NCBI GenBank assembly: GCA_032718475.1
Contig: JAUCBJ010008094.1
Location: 1 to 64,000, forward strand
Direction of reading: 5' to 3'
Source: Nemertoderma westbladi
Taxonomy: Eukaryota > Xenacoelomorpha > Nemertodermatida > Nemertodermatidae
DNA: 64,000 nt
Shown one piece after another: positions 7,547 to 18,725 of this stretch. The notes under the pieces were generated by a model. The model did not search any database, was not told where the DNA came from, and worked only from the letters and a program-made list of their open reading frames with translations. The translations under genes were made by a program, and so were the position numbers. The number at the start of each line of letters is the position of its first letter. Position 1 is the first letter of the stretch.

Positions 7547-10363
7547 CGTTACAGAATTTCACAAAAAAGACAAGCATATTTTTGAAAATTTTGTGATAAA
7601 CATTTCTGCGAATTATGAGGTTGTTCTGAATTAATGAGCTTTGGGTGGGTTAGCTATGAAGTGGCATGTATTAGATCCACAACAAACTACACAACGAAAT
7701 TCATTTAGGCTATCAAATCTAAATTTTCTTGTCGTTACGGAATTTCAAAGCTGAACGTTACGGAATTTCTTCTGGAAAGTATAGTCAGTGAGACATGGGG
7801 CAAATAGTCAATAGGTAGTGGAACTGAATTCATTTACTACAAAAGGTGAAAATCCAAAATAGAGACGACAGATATATTATAGTCAACATTATACAGTAGG
7901 CCTACAGTAGAACCGAGTTAATTTACTAGAAAACTAGAGGCCATAGTAGTAGTCCAGTTCAGGGATTCGATACATTCCCCGACTATTAACAGCAGCTGGT
8001 TCCTTAATGGCGATGATGATATCTCCCCGTTTACAGGATATACTTGTTGCAGTATCGGGCCACTTCCAGCTATATCCAACGCTCTTTTGCATTGCAAGGA
8101 CGTTGGCAGATTCCCCTAACATCTGGACGATTTTACCTGGTTTGTAATCGCCGTGCTTGACGACAACATAATCGCCCTCTTTGAATTCACTAAGCCCCAC
8201 AGTTGTGGCAGATTCTGCAGGGTGGAGTATGGTGGGTCACTTTGCATTTGGAAGAATGTTACTGTAACTGTGGATCTTGGTGGTAGTATCATTGCCATAG
8301 CGGCAGATGCTAATCGCTTCATTGTTTAAAAGCGGTTCAACATGATGGATTGAGAGACAATTGGGAACTGCCTCGACTCGCTGCCACAACTCAGCTGTGT
8401 TTTCCGAACACCAATCAGCAATCTCTGCCTCTGTGATTACAATCACATTTGTGTTCTTGTCAACACTGCGCAGAGCAGTGGCAAATGACTCAGCATCTTG
8501 GACAATCATTCGCCGAGAGTTAATCACGCGATGAACCATTCCCTTTGCTCTACCTCCAACTGCATCACAGGGCCCCTTCCCATGCGATGTTGCAAAATAA
8601 TCCCATGTAATAGTGAGCGTAGGAAACAGGTGTGGTAACACACATCCGACAAGCAACACTATATACTTATTCTTAAACTGTGAACTAGGTCCATCGCTCC
8701 ATATGTGCAACCTCTTAAGTCCATCTAACGTTAAATGTTCCAAGATCTTCACAACACACGCAGACACAGTCTTCTTTTCGTGTTCACGTGAGTCAGATAC
8801 TACAACCGTATTGTGAGCAGTTCCCTTTGCAAACACAACGCTCGTAAATATGCCTACCTGTTGTGCATTCCAGTGAGCCGATTGCACCTGATATTTACAG
8901 GTGAAATTCTCAGCAAAGTCGAGTTGCATTAATGCATCTTCCGATGATTCGCCCTTTGTAGCCGCCTTAGTTGTTTCATAATAGTCACTCTGGTTCCGCT
9001 TGATGAAATGATGAGCCAAAAACTTCGGTAACATCGCTTCAAGGGTCTCTATTCAATCTGCAACAGTCCCTCGCCGCTGACTCAGTCGCATTGCCGTTGC
9101 AATCCCGTTCTCGTGGAGGGTTTTCTTCCATTCCCACCAGACAAAAGGTTTACTGGTAGTCGCTGGCGATAGATCATCAATGTAGAAGGCAGCAAATTTA
9201 TTAGTGCAAATATCACACAGACCATGCATGCACTTATTATTGGTCACGTCACAAACACATTTAGTGATAAATTCATCTCCATACAACGGAAACTGATCTG
9301 GCATATCTCGATGCAGTGCCTGCATTAAACGGATGATGTTCTGGTGATAAATGCATGTGCATACATTGCGCGGCAACTGCGATGACAGCAGGACATGTGC
9401 TGGACGCAACATGCAAAATTTGGAAAACCCAATGTCGTCCTTAGCATTTGGCTGTTCAATATAGAGTTCATATGCCTCTCGCAGCGTCATTACCATATGT
9501 CGCTTTTGTTTACGAACCTTTACACGATCTTCGTAAACAGACATCTGATCTGCCTTGCCTGGTGCCTGTCGAGATATTTCATCCGACAAGTAATGCTGCT
9601 TACAACCTTGGTGATGACCTCGTCACTTAAACGTTGGCGATGAATTTCAACTACTGGCCGTTCATTCACCAACGATTGGTCCAGAGATAACTTCCGTATC
9701 ACGGCCTTTCTTTTCCGCGGGCTGTTTGGTAAAGTGCGTTTCACTCATGCAACTGCTTTGCCTAGCGATTCGCACGTAGAATATCCAGCTGCATGGCCTG
9801 ATTCCGCTGTCGATCCAGATACAGTCAGCTTATTTCGGCGGCATTTCAGCAGACTCATATTCTGTCTCCTGCGCAACTTGTCTAGACTACGTGGAGATAA
9901 CGACTTTCGTTTAGCTGCCTTCCTTTCACTCTCTTGTTTCAAGAAACCCACTCTATCTTTCTCGATTCTACGTTCCCTGTACTCACACTGCCTTTGAGCG
10001 TTCGTTTTTGCCATTTTACTACCGGTAAATGAACTTTGTAAGTACAGCAGCTACTGCCTAATTAGGTAGCCTACACCATGTGTGGACTACAGAAACCGAA
10101 AGTAATTTGTGATACTGTAGTTGGGCGATACCAGGCGGAGGCCTACAGGATATTTCGTTACGGAATTTCAAAAACGAAATTCCGTAACGATATTTTGAAA
10201 TTCTGTAACAGCTTTTTCTCAGCTTTACATGCGTCATAATTTACAGGACAACATCTGGCTGGTTGACACTGATGAACCGAAAGAGGAATCTTGTTTTTAA
10301 CCCACAATGTCCAATATCCATCTACAGGTAAGAAGTTTCCTATGTTTTTCGTTATGGAATTTC
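7547..10363. repeat. Clustered CGTTACGGAATTTC motifs flanking a transposase-like gene
   Basis: Copies, with 0-2 mismatches: 7547-7560 (+), 7733-7746 (+), 7756-7769 (+), 10156-10169 (+), 10176-10189 (-), 10197-10210 (-) and 10350-10363 (+). One further copy is at 2541-2554 (+). The pair 10156-10169/10176-10189 is a perfect inverted repeat with a 6-nt loop. They lie on both sides of the broken gene at 7934-10014. I saw no full-length copy elsewhere in the window. They may be terminal or subterminal transposase binding sites, or remnants of a palindromic element. No clean terminus or target duplication was found. Confidence 0.6.
7934..10014 (-). pseudogene. Transposase-like gene, decayed (three TGA stops, one frameshift)
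   Basis: Read from 10014 downwards, the gene has an N-terminal AQRQCEYRERR basic block, a LPNSPRKRKAV motif, a SRQAPGKAD segment, a Cys-rich region (C..C..C around 9190-9270) with FSKFCMLRPAHVLL and CTCIYHQN, then a putative RNase H-like core (LDFAEN, WSDGPSSQFKN, SHGKGPCDAVGGRAK), and a C-terminal barrel-like tail with a W-P pair. I recognise this as a recurring uncharacterised family in invertebrate and fish genomes that behaves like a transposable element; I have no secure name for it. In-frame TGA codons occur at 9745-9747, 9053-9055 and 8237-8239; the terminal stop (7934-7936) is TAG. A frame change near 9592 looks like a 1-nt loss in a short T run. The candidate acidic residues are the D of DFAEN and the D of WSDGP; this is inference. 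Confidence 0.7.
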
Positions 10364-11570
10364 AGAATTCGCAATTGCGTTTTTATACTTCGGTTTTTTG
10401 ATCCCTGTGAGCACAGAACACCATAAGCGTGGCTGATATTTAATCAACCACAGCCTCTTATGATAGCTTACAATTATTGGTTTCAAAATCTGTGGGAAAA
10501 TGTGGCATTCTCTGTTTACCTACCTTCAAATAATGGCTAAAATCACACGCAAATTTACAAAAATTTTCCGTAAGTATATGCTTGTATTCAAACAGGCGCC
10601 GAGCGGCACCATATTGTCGGCATGGCGAAACTCTTCTTGTTTTAAGTACTTCAGGACATTAGTTGAGAGCTCCCATATTTGAAAATAGACATTGGGGGGT
10701 TTGATAATTGACATGCCATGTCCGTTTTCTCATGGAATTCATGTAAATATTTACAACAGAGTATTATCTCTACTCTTTTTAAAAGATATACACAGTAAGT
10801 TGCAGATTAGTGTGACGGAATCCACTGGAGTTGACAGTGGTGGATTCCGACCAGGGTAGATTGTACACGTCGTCGCGTTCGTAGGCTGCTGGGCAAGCGC
10901 TGGATGTATATTAGGCCGAAGCCCGTAGAAAAACACAGAGTTAATTGTCAGTGTTAATAATCACAGCAATTGATAATAGCACAGTCTGAATATAATAATA
11001 TGCAATACAAACAGTAACGATGACGGTCAAAACTAATTCCGGTCTCACAACCGTAAGCAAATCAACTAAACTAATAATCAGAAATCACAACGGTTATACC
11101 ATTGACACATATTAGATTACTCCTACACTACAGGATAGCCCTAATATCCAATAAATGCGCTCCTGTCCCCCCTAATGTGCTTTCCTGCCCTCTATTGGCT
11201 TAACCTGATTAATTCTCACCTCGCAACTCCGTGTTGGCGTTGCCCCTTGGTGCTGCTAGCCTTACTAGCACGTTTGTCCCTCTGAGGTGGTTTGACCTCT
11301 CACCTCTTTTTTGTGGCTTACGGCGTGTATCGCACCCCCCCCCCCCCCCCAGTTTGTTTATGAGGTGAGATTATTATTGGTAATCTCACATCGCCAACTA
11401 TATTGGTTAAATGCCACTAGTCCCATTTTCGGTGGGTAGTGCATGGAATTGAATCCGCTTACAATTAGAAAATATTATATATATATTTTAATATATGGTA
11501 TATTTGTGGGCGCTAATCCTATCCCTCGACTGGTCCTAATTTTATCGATTTTTATCGGTAAAAGAACAAG
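10364..11570. other. Non-coding stretch, no gene recognised
   Basis: Contains a C run of about 16 at 11334-11350. Short frames of 60-90 codons show no domain. The GC-richer block 10790-11300 could be a remnant of an element, but I found no repeat partner or protein signature. Confidence 0.4.
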
Positions 11571-12955
11571 ATGAAAAATTTCAGAAACAAATTTCGATAT
11601 ATTTCTATGAATCTTATACAGCATTGTATGTGTCTCAATAGTACCCCTAGCTTGAAACTTAACAGAGCTGCCTCCTCTTTGCAGAACATATATTTTGCTA
11701 TGTGGACCAGCCAGCCTGAGCACGATCTTGTGTTGTGGCTGCCTCATGCAGAGAATTACAGGATGTAGGACAATTCGGTCCCGGACAATTCGGTCCCGGA
11801 CAATTCGGTCCGGACAATTCGGTCCGGGACCGAATTGTCCTAGGACCGAATTGTCCTAGGACCGAATTGTCCGGTTCCTGATAGCAACGTTTTAGTGCTT
11901 TTTTGATATTGGTGAATGTTCTAGAACATTAGTAGAGATATTTGTTATGCTAGCTAAGTGTTATTTACTTGCTAGAATTTTTTTAAATTTAAAAATACTG
12001 TATTTTTTGTTATTTTTGTTATTGGTAGTGTTCGAGAACATTATTATATATTATTTATTAAGGTGTAGGTAGTGTTTTTTTTTATTAGCTAGCATTTCCT
12101 TAAAATTATAAAAACACTTGTGAAAACATTGATATTTCAGAATTAGGCTTAAACTGTTGCTGATTATATTAATTACCAAAAATATTGATGATATTATAAC
12201 AGATCCATCTATTATCTAGGATAATAATTTAGGCTTGTTAACCAACCAACAACACATACAGTATATATACGCAGTATATAAAAAATATCAGTTTTAAAAA
12301 TAAACATTTTAAATACATACTATTACTAGCTAGTAAATAATTCACAAGCTCCATAAAAACACCATAGCTACCATAAAATAATAATAATGCTAACAAAAAA
12401 AAGTAAATTTTTTTTATTTTTAAAAAAATACTAGCTAGTAAAAAAAACTCTAGCTACCTACCATATAATAATATATATTAAGTTTCTAGAACATTCACCA
12501 TTATATAATACCAATTAAATTTGGTCCCGGACAATTCGGTCCTGGACAATTCGGTCCCGGACAATTCGGTCCCGGACAATTCGGTCCCGGACAATTCGGT
12601 CGCGGACAATTCGGTCCCATTAATATGCATGTTTTGGGACCGAATTGTCCTAGTCAGTATCCGGACAATTCGGTCCCGGACAATTCGGTCCCAAAACACA
12701 AAATTAATGGGACCGAATTGTCCGGGACCGAATTGTCCGGGACCGAATTGTCCGGACCGAATTGTCCGGGACCGAATTGTCCTGCTTCCAGAATTACAAA
12801 GGCGAGCAGCCCATGTCTTTCTTGAGACACCTCTTAAAGGACACTGGCTTTGAAGATGCGGATAGTCTCGCGAAAGTCATGGGGGATAGGGAGTTATGAA
12901 GGCGCATTTGTGTTGATAAGTCGGTATAGCATAAGCTTTGCATCTGCAATGCAGA
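11571..12955 (+). mobile_element. RTE-like LINE, 3' end, split by a DNA transposon
   Basis: Positions 11600-11760 translate to a diverged C-terminal RT segment (SQPEHDLVLWLPHAEN, compared with DQPVHNLVLWQPHGVN in the copy at 48890-50794). Positions 12790-12955 continue the same LINE (CCCATGTCTTTCTTGAGAC, then GATGCGGATAGTCTCGCGAA). Removing 11761-12789 plus one 9-bp duplicate restores an alignment of exactly equal length (29 nt between CTCATG and the end of CAGCCCATG in both copies). The copy is old and defective. It ends in AT-rich sequence upstream of the channel gene. Confidence 0.8.
11761..12789. mobile_element. Non-autonomous DNA transposon with iterated GGACAATTCGGTCC termini
   Basis: A 1029-bp insertion into a LINE, flanked by the 9-bp direct repeat AGAATTACA (11752-11760 and 12790-12798). 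The ends are inverted: GGATGTAGGACAATTCGG on the left and, reverse-complemented, GGAAGCAGGACAATTCGG on the right. Inside the ends the palindromic unit GGACAATTCGGTCC is iterated, about 4 forward plus 3 reverse copies at 11767-11872 and about 14 copies in both orientations at 12531-12782. The middle (11880-12480) is AT-rich with no transposase. The 9-bp duplication is compatible with MULE-type transposition, but the superfamily is not shown by the sequence. Frames across the arrays are not genes. Confidence 0.85.
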
Positions 12956-13164
12956 ATTATTTTATGATTATTTTATTTTAAGCATTTAATAAATTGCTAA
13001 CGAAAATATTATTAAAAGTGATTTATTATTAAATTATTAATAATTGTTGTTTTAGCCTTAGCTTAGCTTTAGCCAGTTTTCCTGATTCGATTACAATAAA
13101 ATTTCCTTATTTTGTTTTTAAATGTTAATGTACATATTTCGTTTCCTGTAAACAACATACTGCA

Positions 13165-14439
13165 ATGCAATTTAAATATTTCACCATGATGTATGATGTT
13201 TCAGCTTTAATTGTTGTTCTATCGATTACCCTACAAGGTGATGCTGCATTTAACTCAATGGCGAATCTTACAGATATGCTTCTGTCAAAAGACTATAATA
13301 AATTAGCAAAGCCTGGAATTAGAGGAACACCAATGACTGTAAAAATCAGTGTTGGTATATATGCTATGGAAAGTATTGATGAGATTACCCAAACATTTAA
13401 AATAGACATGTATTTGAGAATGAACTGGATGGATCAACGACTTTCTTACAATGATACATCGTACAGTGATGCAAATCCTATGATATTTAGTGGCGATTTT
13501 TCTGATTTAATATGGAAGCCAGATTTATTCTTTCCTAACACAATTGAAATGATTGTCTTCAGAGAACCAATGGCAAATACTTTTATAGCAGTAAGTCCAA
13601 ATGGCAACATATACCACTCACAAAGAATAAGGGCACAAATCAAATGCAAAGTCGACTTTATGTTTTATCCTATGGATAGGCAGTTGTGTCCAATGAGAAT
13701 GGAAAGTTATTCCTATCCCAATACTGAAATAATTTACACATTTAATGAGACCCGCGCTGTGCAAATATATGGTAATCTTCAAATGATTCACCATAAAGAC
13801 ATCCATCAGTCTGATGTTACATGGAGTGAAGAGGAAATGTTATATCCTTATGGATACTTCTCTACTCTAGTAGTCAAGTTCCCATTTGAACGTTTAACAA
13901 CAGCCTACATAATATCCATATACTTTCCATTCAACCTTGTGGTCATTTTATCTTGGATTCAGTTTTGGGTTGAATATCGTTCAGTAGCAGCCAGGGCAGC
14001 TCTTTCAATGACAACTCTCCTAACTTTAACTACTCTCGTTCTAAGCACATATTCTCGTTTACCCAAAGTCGCCTACTTTAAATCATTGGATGTATTTTTT
14101 GCTATTGGTTACGCTTATATTTTTGGAAGTTTAGTGGAATTTGCTTTAGTTTGTCATTATGGGAAATACAGCGATTATGACCCTACCATATTTCCTAAGC
14201 GAAACAAATCAAAAATTATCTCAAAAAACGAAGACCTGGCCTCAAACAACACTAATATGGCATCACACAACGCAAACCAGGACTCAAACAACTCTACATT
14301 GTCATTGAATAAATACGATCTAAGAGAATTTCCTTTAAAGATCGATAGATTTTCGAAAATTGTGTTCCCAGTGAGTTATATACTTATTATAACATGTTAC
14401 TTTTCTCTATCTACCATTTTGAATAAAGACATTAATTAA
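13165..14439 (+). CDS. Cys-loop ligand-gated ion channel subunit (GABA-A/glycine-receptor type)
   Basis: The 424-aa protein is complete in one exon. A hydrophobic signal peptide (about 1-27) is followed by a ligand-binding domain with WMDQRL (88-93), the WKPDLFFPN motif (117-125) and the signature Cys-loop C161-X13-C175 containing FYPMD. The four membrane segments are M1 about 245-268, M2 275-294 (ARAALSMTTLLTLTTLVLST), M3 307-329 and M4 398-415. The M3-M4 loop is short and rich in Asn and Ser. M2 and the LPKVAYFKSLD linker resemble anion-channel subunits, so a plasma-membrane chloride channel gated by a transmitter is likely. The usual Pro-Ala-Arg before M2 reads Ala-Ala-Arg here, and no second extracellular disulfide (glycine-receptor loop C) is evident. 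Several N-glycosylation sequons are present. The ligand cannot be predicted. The start was chosen because it gives the signal peptide; the next in-frame Met codons lie inside it. Confidence 0.92.
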   Translation: MQFKYFTMMYDVSALIVVLSITLQGDAAFNSMANLTDMLLSKDYNKLAKPGIRGTPMTVKISVGIYAMESIDEITQTFKIDMYLRMNWMDQRLSYNDTSYSDANPMIFSGDFSDLIWKPDLFFPNTIEMIVFREPMANTFIAVSPNGNIYHSQRIRAQIKCKVDFMFYPMDRQLCPMRMESYSYPNTEIIYTFNETRAVQIYGNLQMIHHKDIHQSDVTWSEEEMLYPYGYFSTLVVKFPFERLTTAYIISIYFPFNLVVILSWIQFWVEYRSVAARAALSMTTLLTLTTLVLSTYSRLPKVAYFKSLDVFFAIGYAYIFGSLVEFALVCHYGKYSDYDPTIFPKRNKSKIISKNEDLASNNTNMASHNANQDSNNSTLSLNKYDLREFPLKIDRFSKIVFPVSYILIITCYFSLSTILNKDIN

Positions 14440-14790
14440 ATAGCACATTAAATGTGTTAACAAGAAAAGCATTGCAACTTTTGAACATTATTGGACGATA
14501 ACTATTAGCTAATCCTCAACAAAAACATTGATAGTTGAAGAAAATACAATGAAAGTGTGAAACTCACCTTGCGAACGACTGGAGGTCAATATTAATAACT
14601 ATCTATCACAATTGGTCGATTTCAGATATTTCTTATGTAAAAGTTATAATTTAGTTTACTTGAATAAATTTGAAGCAAAAGCAGTGGAGTATAGGTTGTT
14701 GTGGATATATGATGTATGTGATTGTGCCTTAAACTACAGCACTGTATAATGTAACTTTATAAAGAGTTATAAAGAGTAAAAAAGTTATCT
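14440..14790. other. 3' flank of the channel gene
   Basis: AT-rich, with an AATAAA hexamer in TGAATAAATTTG near 14662 that could serve as a polyadenylation signal. No other feature seen. Confidence 0.35.
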
Positions 14791-14922
14791 TTGTGCTCAA
14801 AATAATTTGTATAATCTTTGGGCTATATAAATCAATTGTGTAATTCCCATCCATTCTTGTGCTCAATATAATTTGTAAAATCTTTGGGCTATATAAATCA
14901 ATTGTCTAATTCCCATCCATTC
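14791..14922 (+). repeat. Two-copy 66-bp direct tandem duplication
   Basis: 14791-14856 and 14857-14922 are the same 66-bp unit (starts TTGTGCTCAA, ends CCCATCCATTC) with about 4 mismatches. A recent local duplication in non-coding sequence. Confidence 0.9.
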
Positions 14923-15174
14923 TTATCATAAGTAATTGTTGTTCGAAAGTTAAAGACTAAAGTATTTAATTCCAGTGATGGTTGCCTGGTTCCCAGCAAA
15001 ATATGACCTTGCTCATTCATAATTCCATTGCCGCAATTGATGGGCCTTGGTTGCATTTTCCTTTCCTCTGAAAGAGGCTAAATCGGAAAGTTAAGTCTGT
15101 TAACTTCCTCCACCCAGGGGGATAGAAACCTGCCAAGACAGGACTTTGCTAAGTCTAGACACCGGGGCGAATTC

Positions 15175-16143
15175 ATGAGATGGCACATTGTATGCGAAAT
15201 TCTTGATATGTTCGAATATTATTCATTATATAATATATATATTCTGAAACAGTCACCCATCTTTGTCACAAGGCATCTGACGCTGATTACTCCCTTCTCC
15301 TCCACCGAATCAGATGCTCTAATTCTTCTTAACATGGTTAGTTCACTCCAAGACAGGATTGTAGCTATCGAGAAGGACCATGCGGACTCTCACCTAGGTC
15401 TCGATTTCTTGTGTCTCTATTATCAAGGATTACCTTAACAACAAAAGAGAATGTCTGACTGTGATTGAAACATCTGTAACCGTGCCCCTTCTGACCGATA
15501 AAGAAAAGGTACTGATAATGTACACTGGTGTATCAGAAATGCCATCTCTAATGGCAAAGCAATGACCCACCCACCCACCAAAAAGTGGTCGTGGTGCTGG
15601 GTTACGGGCGCATTCTGCCTTTCAGCAGGGTGAACCGAGCCTGGCTTCACACACTTCCCGTAAATTGAATCGACCTAATCTGCCGATTGTTATCTCCTCT
15701 GACTCCAGTGACGATAAATCACCCACTAACAATGGATTAGCTGAGGTGGGCTCTGATGGCAAACACCACCCCAAGCAGCCTCCCTGTCCCACAGTTCAAG
15801 GTCAATGAGCAGTTGGGGCTGCTTCAATGTATAAGTCTCAGAATGGTAACTGCCACATTATGGTTGGCTCATAGTCCATGACCAGGTTCGGACCCGGGTT
15901 GGAAATAATAAATCCCTATGCGGAAACTATTTCTCACTGGCTGTTCCCCCTTTCATTGCATTTGTCAAACATACGTTTGATTTCGATATCCATTGTAACA
16001 CGATTGGAGAGGTTTCCTCTACCCACAGGGCATTCGTTTTAACCTGCAAGTGCCCCAAAGTCGAGGTCATGATGAATGGTGAACTTTGGCCACAATACTG
16101 TAGACTCGCAAATTCTTCCAGTCCTGATGCCCGGATGTAAACA
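15175..16143 (+). mobile_element. Retrotransposon ORF1-like remnant
   Basis: Broken plus-strand reading frames run through this stretch: a short helical piece SLQDRIVAIEKDHADS (15340-15390), a Ser/Asp-rich acidic piece with PIVISSDSSDDKSP (15685-15730), and a globular piece VRTRVGNNKSLCGNYFSLAV followed by KHTFDFDIHC (15888-15990) that reads to about 16143. This order resembles the accessory ORF1 of LINE elements, but frames shift several times and I cannot name the family. It abuts the antisense LINE at 16150-18725, so one may have inserted into the other. Confidence 0.4.
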
Positions 16144-16149
16144 AGTATC

Positions 16150-18725
16150 CCGGTGATCCATCCATTGTAGCTCCAGCCATTGGGGGCTCTGGTGCTAGTG
16201 CTCCGGAGCAACCAGTGATTCACTCCATGAGACTGCCAAAGTACAAGATTATGCACTGGCTGGTCCTCATGGTGAAAGCAATGTCCTGCAAAGCGGAGGT
16301 GATTTTGTTGTTGTGTCAAGCTTGGGGGAACCAATGAGACACCTCCAATGTTATATAGTGTCTGGTTGGAGATGTGTACATTGTACTTGACACAATGAAC
16401 CCGGGGTAGCATTCTTGTGAATGTGCCATCCAGAGATTTGGTGTCCTCAGCAGTTAGAGCCCAGTATGGACTCTCATAGAGGAGTACTGGAACTACTGCT
16501 TCTCTAAATAATTGGACCTTGTTTGCGATTTTTTCTCTGTGACTTCCAAATCCTGGAAAGCCTATTCAAGGCTGCCCATGCCTTTCCGTTAGGTATTCGA
16601 AGGAGCTCACCTGACTTCCGGATCCATGATCCCAGGTAACAGAAGTCGCCCACATGCTCAAGCATACCATCCTTTGAGCTTATGCTCAGCCGGTCAGAGA
16701 CTTGCTGAGAACTTTCAAAGTTAACTGTCAAAATTTTGGTCTTTCTGGAGTTAATAAAAAGACCAACACTAGAAGCAGCCTGTTCTAATGAGCTGAGGAG
16801 CCGTTGGGCTCCCTCTAGTGATTCTGAGAGTACTCCTAATTCATCAGCAAAGTCTAGATCACTTAGGTACTTGGCAGGATTTCCTCGACTTCTGGCTGGA
16901 GCCAGTAGGTGGAGTTATCATCACCCCATCATCATTATGATGATCTAAGGACATGCGTAGAACATAGTCAACCACAATTATGAACAATGGTGCAAGTGTG
17001 TCTCCCTGGAGGATGCCCCATAACACTTCAAATGGTTCTGTATCACCATCAACAGTAGACACAAATGTTGTCGAACCATCGTATACTGATCTGATTGCAT
17101 CAATAATTTCATCAGGAATCCCATATAATGAAAGTATGCTGAACATACGTGAGCGAGAGACTGAATCAAAGGTCTTGAAGAAGTCAACAAAGATAACAGC
17201 CAGATGCCTGTCTTTCTTTTTTGATAACTCTTCAAATATCCTTCTAAGTGCCAAAATGGGCTCCATGGTCCCATGACCTTTACGGAACCCATTCTGATTT
17301 CCACGGAGCAGTCTCTCAATGGGATCCCTGATGCGATTTAATAGAGTTCTATTGTTTTCCAGCAATCGAGATCAATGAAATTCCCCGAAGAGAACCATAG
17401 AGTGTTAGGTTGCCCTTCTTGGGAACTGGCACCAACTTATTTGTTTTCATTTATTGTGGGACTCTTGTTGTTCGGTACATGTCTACTATGATGGGATATA
17501 TGAGCTTTAAACACTAAGGTATTTTAAAGACCTCAGGGGGAACACCATCTACTCCACTGGCACGATTGGTCTTAATGCTCTTTGCAGCAGCCTTCACTTC
17601 TGCAAAGGAGATCATTATTGAGGCGATCGGCTGGTAATTCAGCCTTAACCTTGGTGGTTGGTTGGCTTTTCCACCCAGTAAGCAAGTTGATCGATTTCCA
17701 TGCCTGGGATGATTGCCTGCTGTAATCAGCATCATAGATGGCATCAACCTGTTGGTTTATTAGCTCCTGTAGATTAACAGAGTACTGCCTGTTCAGGGAC
17801 CTAGATGCAGCCTTAACTGCATTCTTGGCCGCTGTAGTCTGTTTGAGTCGGGACTCTTTCTGCGCCTTATAGAGGTCATTTCGGCACTTCTGAATTTTGT
17901 TGTCAGTCCAGGGGGCCCTTTTCCTGTTTCGAGGGTATACAGGAACTGTTTCTGCAGCTGCTAACTTAACTGCTTCTGTGAAGGCTAGTATAGCCCTCAC
18001 AGTAGTGATCTGCTGCCTCAGAGGCAAGATCCTCGTACCTGTTGCTCAGCTGTAGTGTGAAGCTGGATCTCACACTTAGCTGTTGCACAGAGAGGACCAG
18101 TCATGCCGCGGTAAGGCAGATTTCGTTGTTCTGTTAGCACGCAGACTAAGTCTTACCTTGGCCACAATAAGGCGGTGATCACTGGAGAAGGGTCGAAGTG
18201 TAAATGCATTATAGTCTTGTATAGAGCTCCTGTATTTCCTATGAAACAGAATATGGTCTATCTGGGACTTATGACCACTGGGTCCACTATGAGTCCATAG
18301 CTTTCCAGTTCGCTTCTTGAACTGGGTTCCAGCCGAAAACAATCCATTTCCAGAGATAAAATCCTGAAGATGGACGGAATTTCGGTTAACATTATTGCTA
18401 TAGACCCAGGGTGATGTAGGTGATTGATGCAGACTTGCATTAAATATTCCCAGGATATGTTAAGAGTGCATGCTGATCCACTCCATCAGTAGCTGCTTGT
18501 AGATTGTGGTAGAAATTTTCCACCTCCTCTACAGAGGCAACACTAGTTGGAGAACACAATCAGAACTGCCATAGGAAACTTCTTGGCCAGTCTTCCAGAA
18601 CATGAGAAGTGGCAACGGATGATGTGGTTAGAGAGTTGCTCTATTTTGTCCAATGCTGCATGTGCAGTTGGATTCTTCAATAGACCAATTCAACCATTGC
18701 CACTATCATCTGCTGAGACTTCAGC
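16150..18725 (-). mobile_element. RTE-like LINE, decayed, APE endonuclease plus RT
   Basis: Reading downwards from 18725: an endonuclease segment with AHAALDKIEQL, then SQIDHILFHRKYRSS and the catalytic SDHRLIVAKV block (18150-18270), a basic linker (17570-18027), RT block NRASGVDGVPPEVFK (17514-17600), NQNGFRKGHGTMEPI, FVDFFKTFDSVSR (catalytic Asp) and LQGDTLAP (16990-17365), then YLGSWIRKSG (16504-16731), and MLPRVHCVKYN to DQPVHNLVLW (16230-16412). Below about 16230 the match to the family ends and unrelated sequence begins. The frame changes at least five times, so it is inactive. It is the longest copy of the family here and shows the gene order APE then RT. Confidence 0.85.

Noticed and set aside
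10268-10285. CTGATGA followed by GAAA, hammerhead-ribozyme-like core
   Set aside because: Only three bases separate the two boxes, so no stem II can form, and no flanking stems were found.
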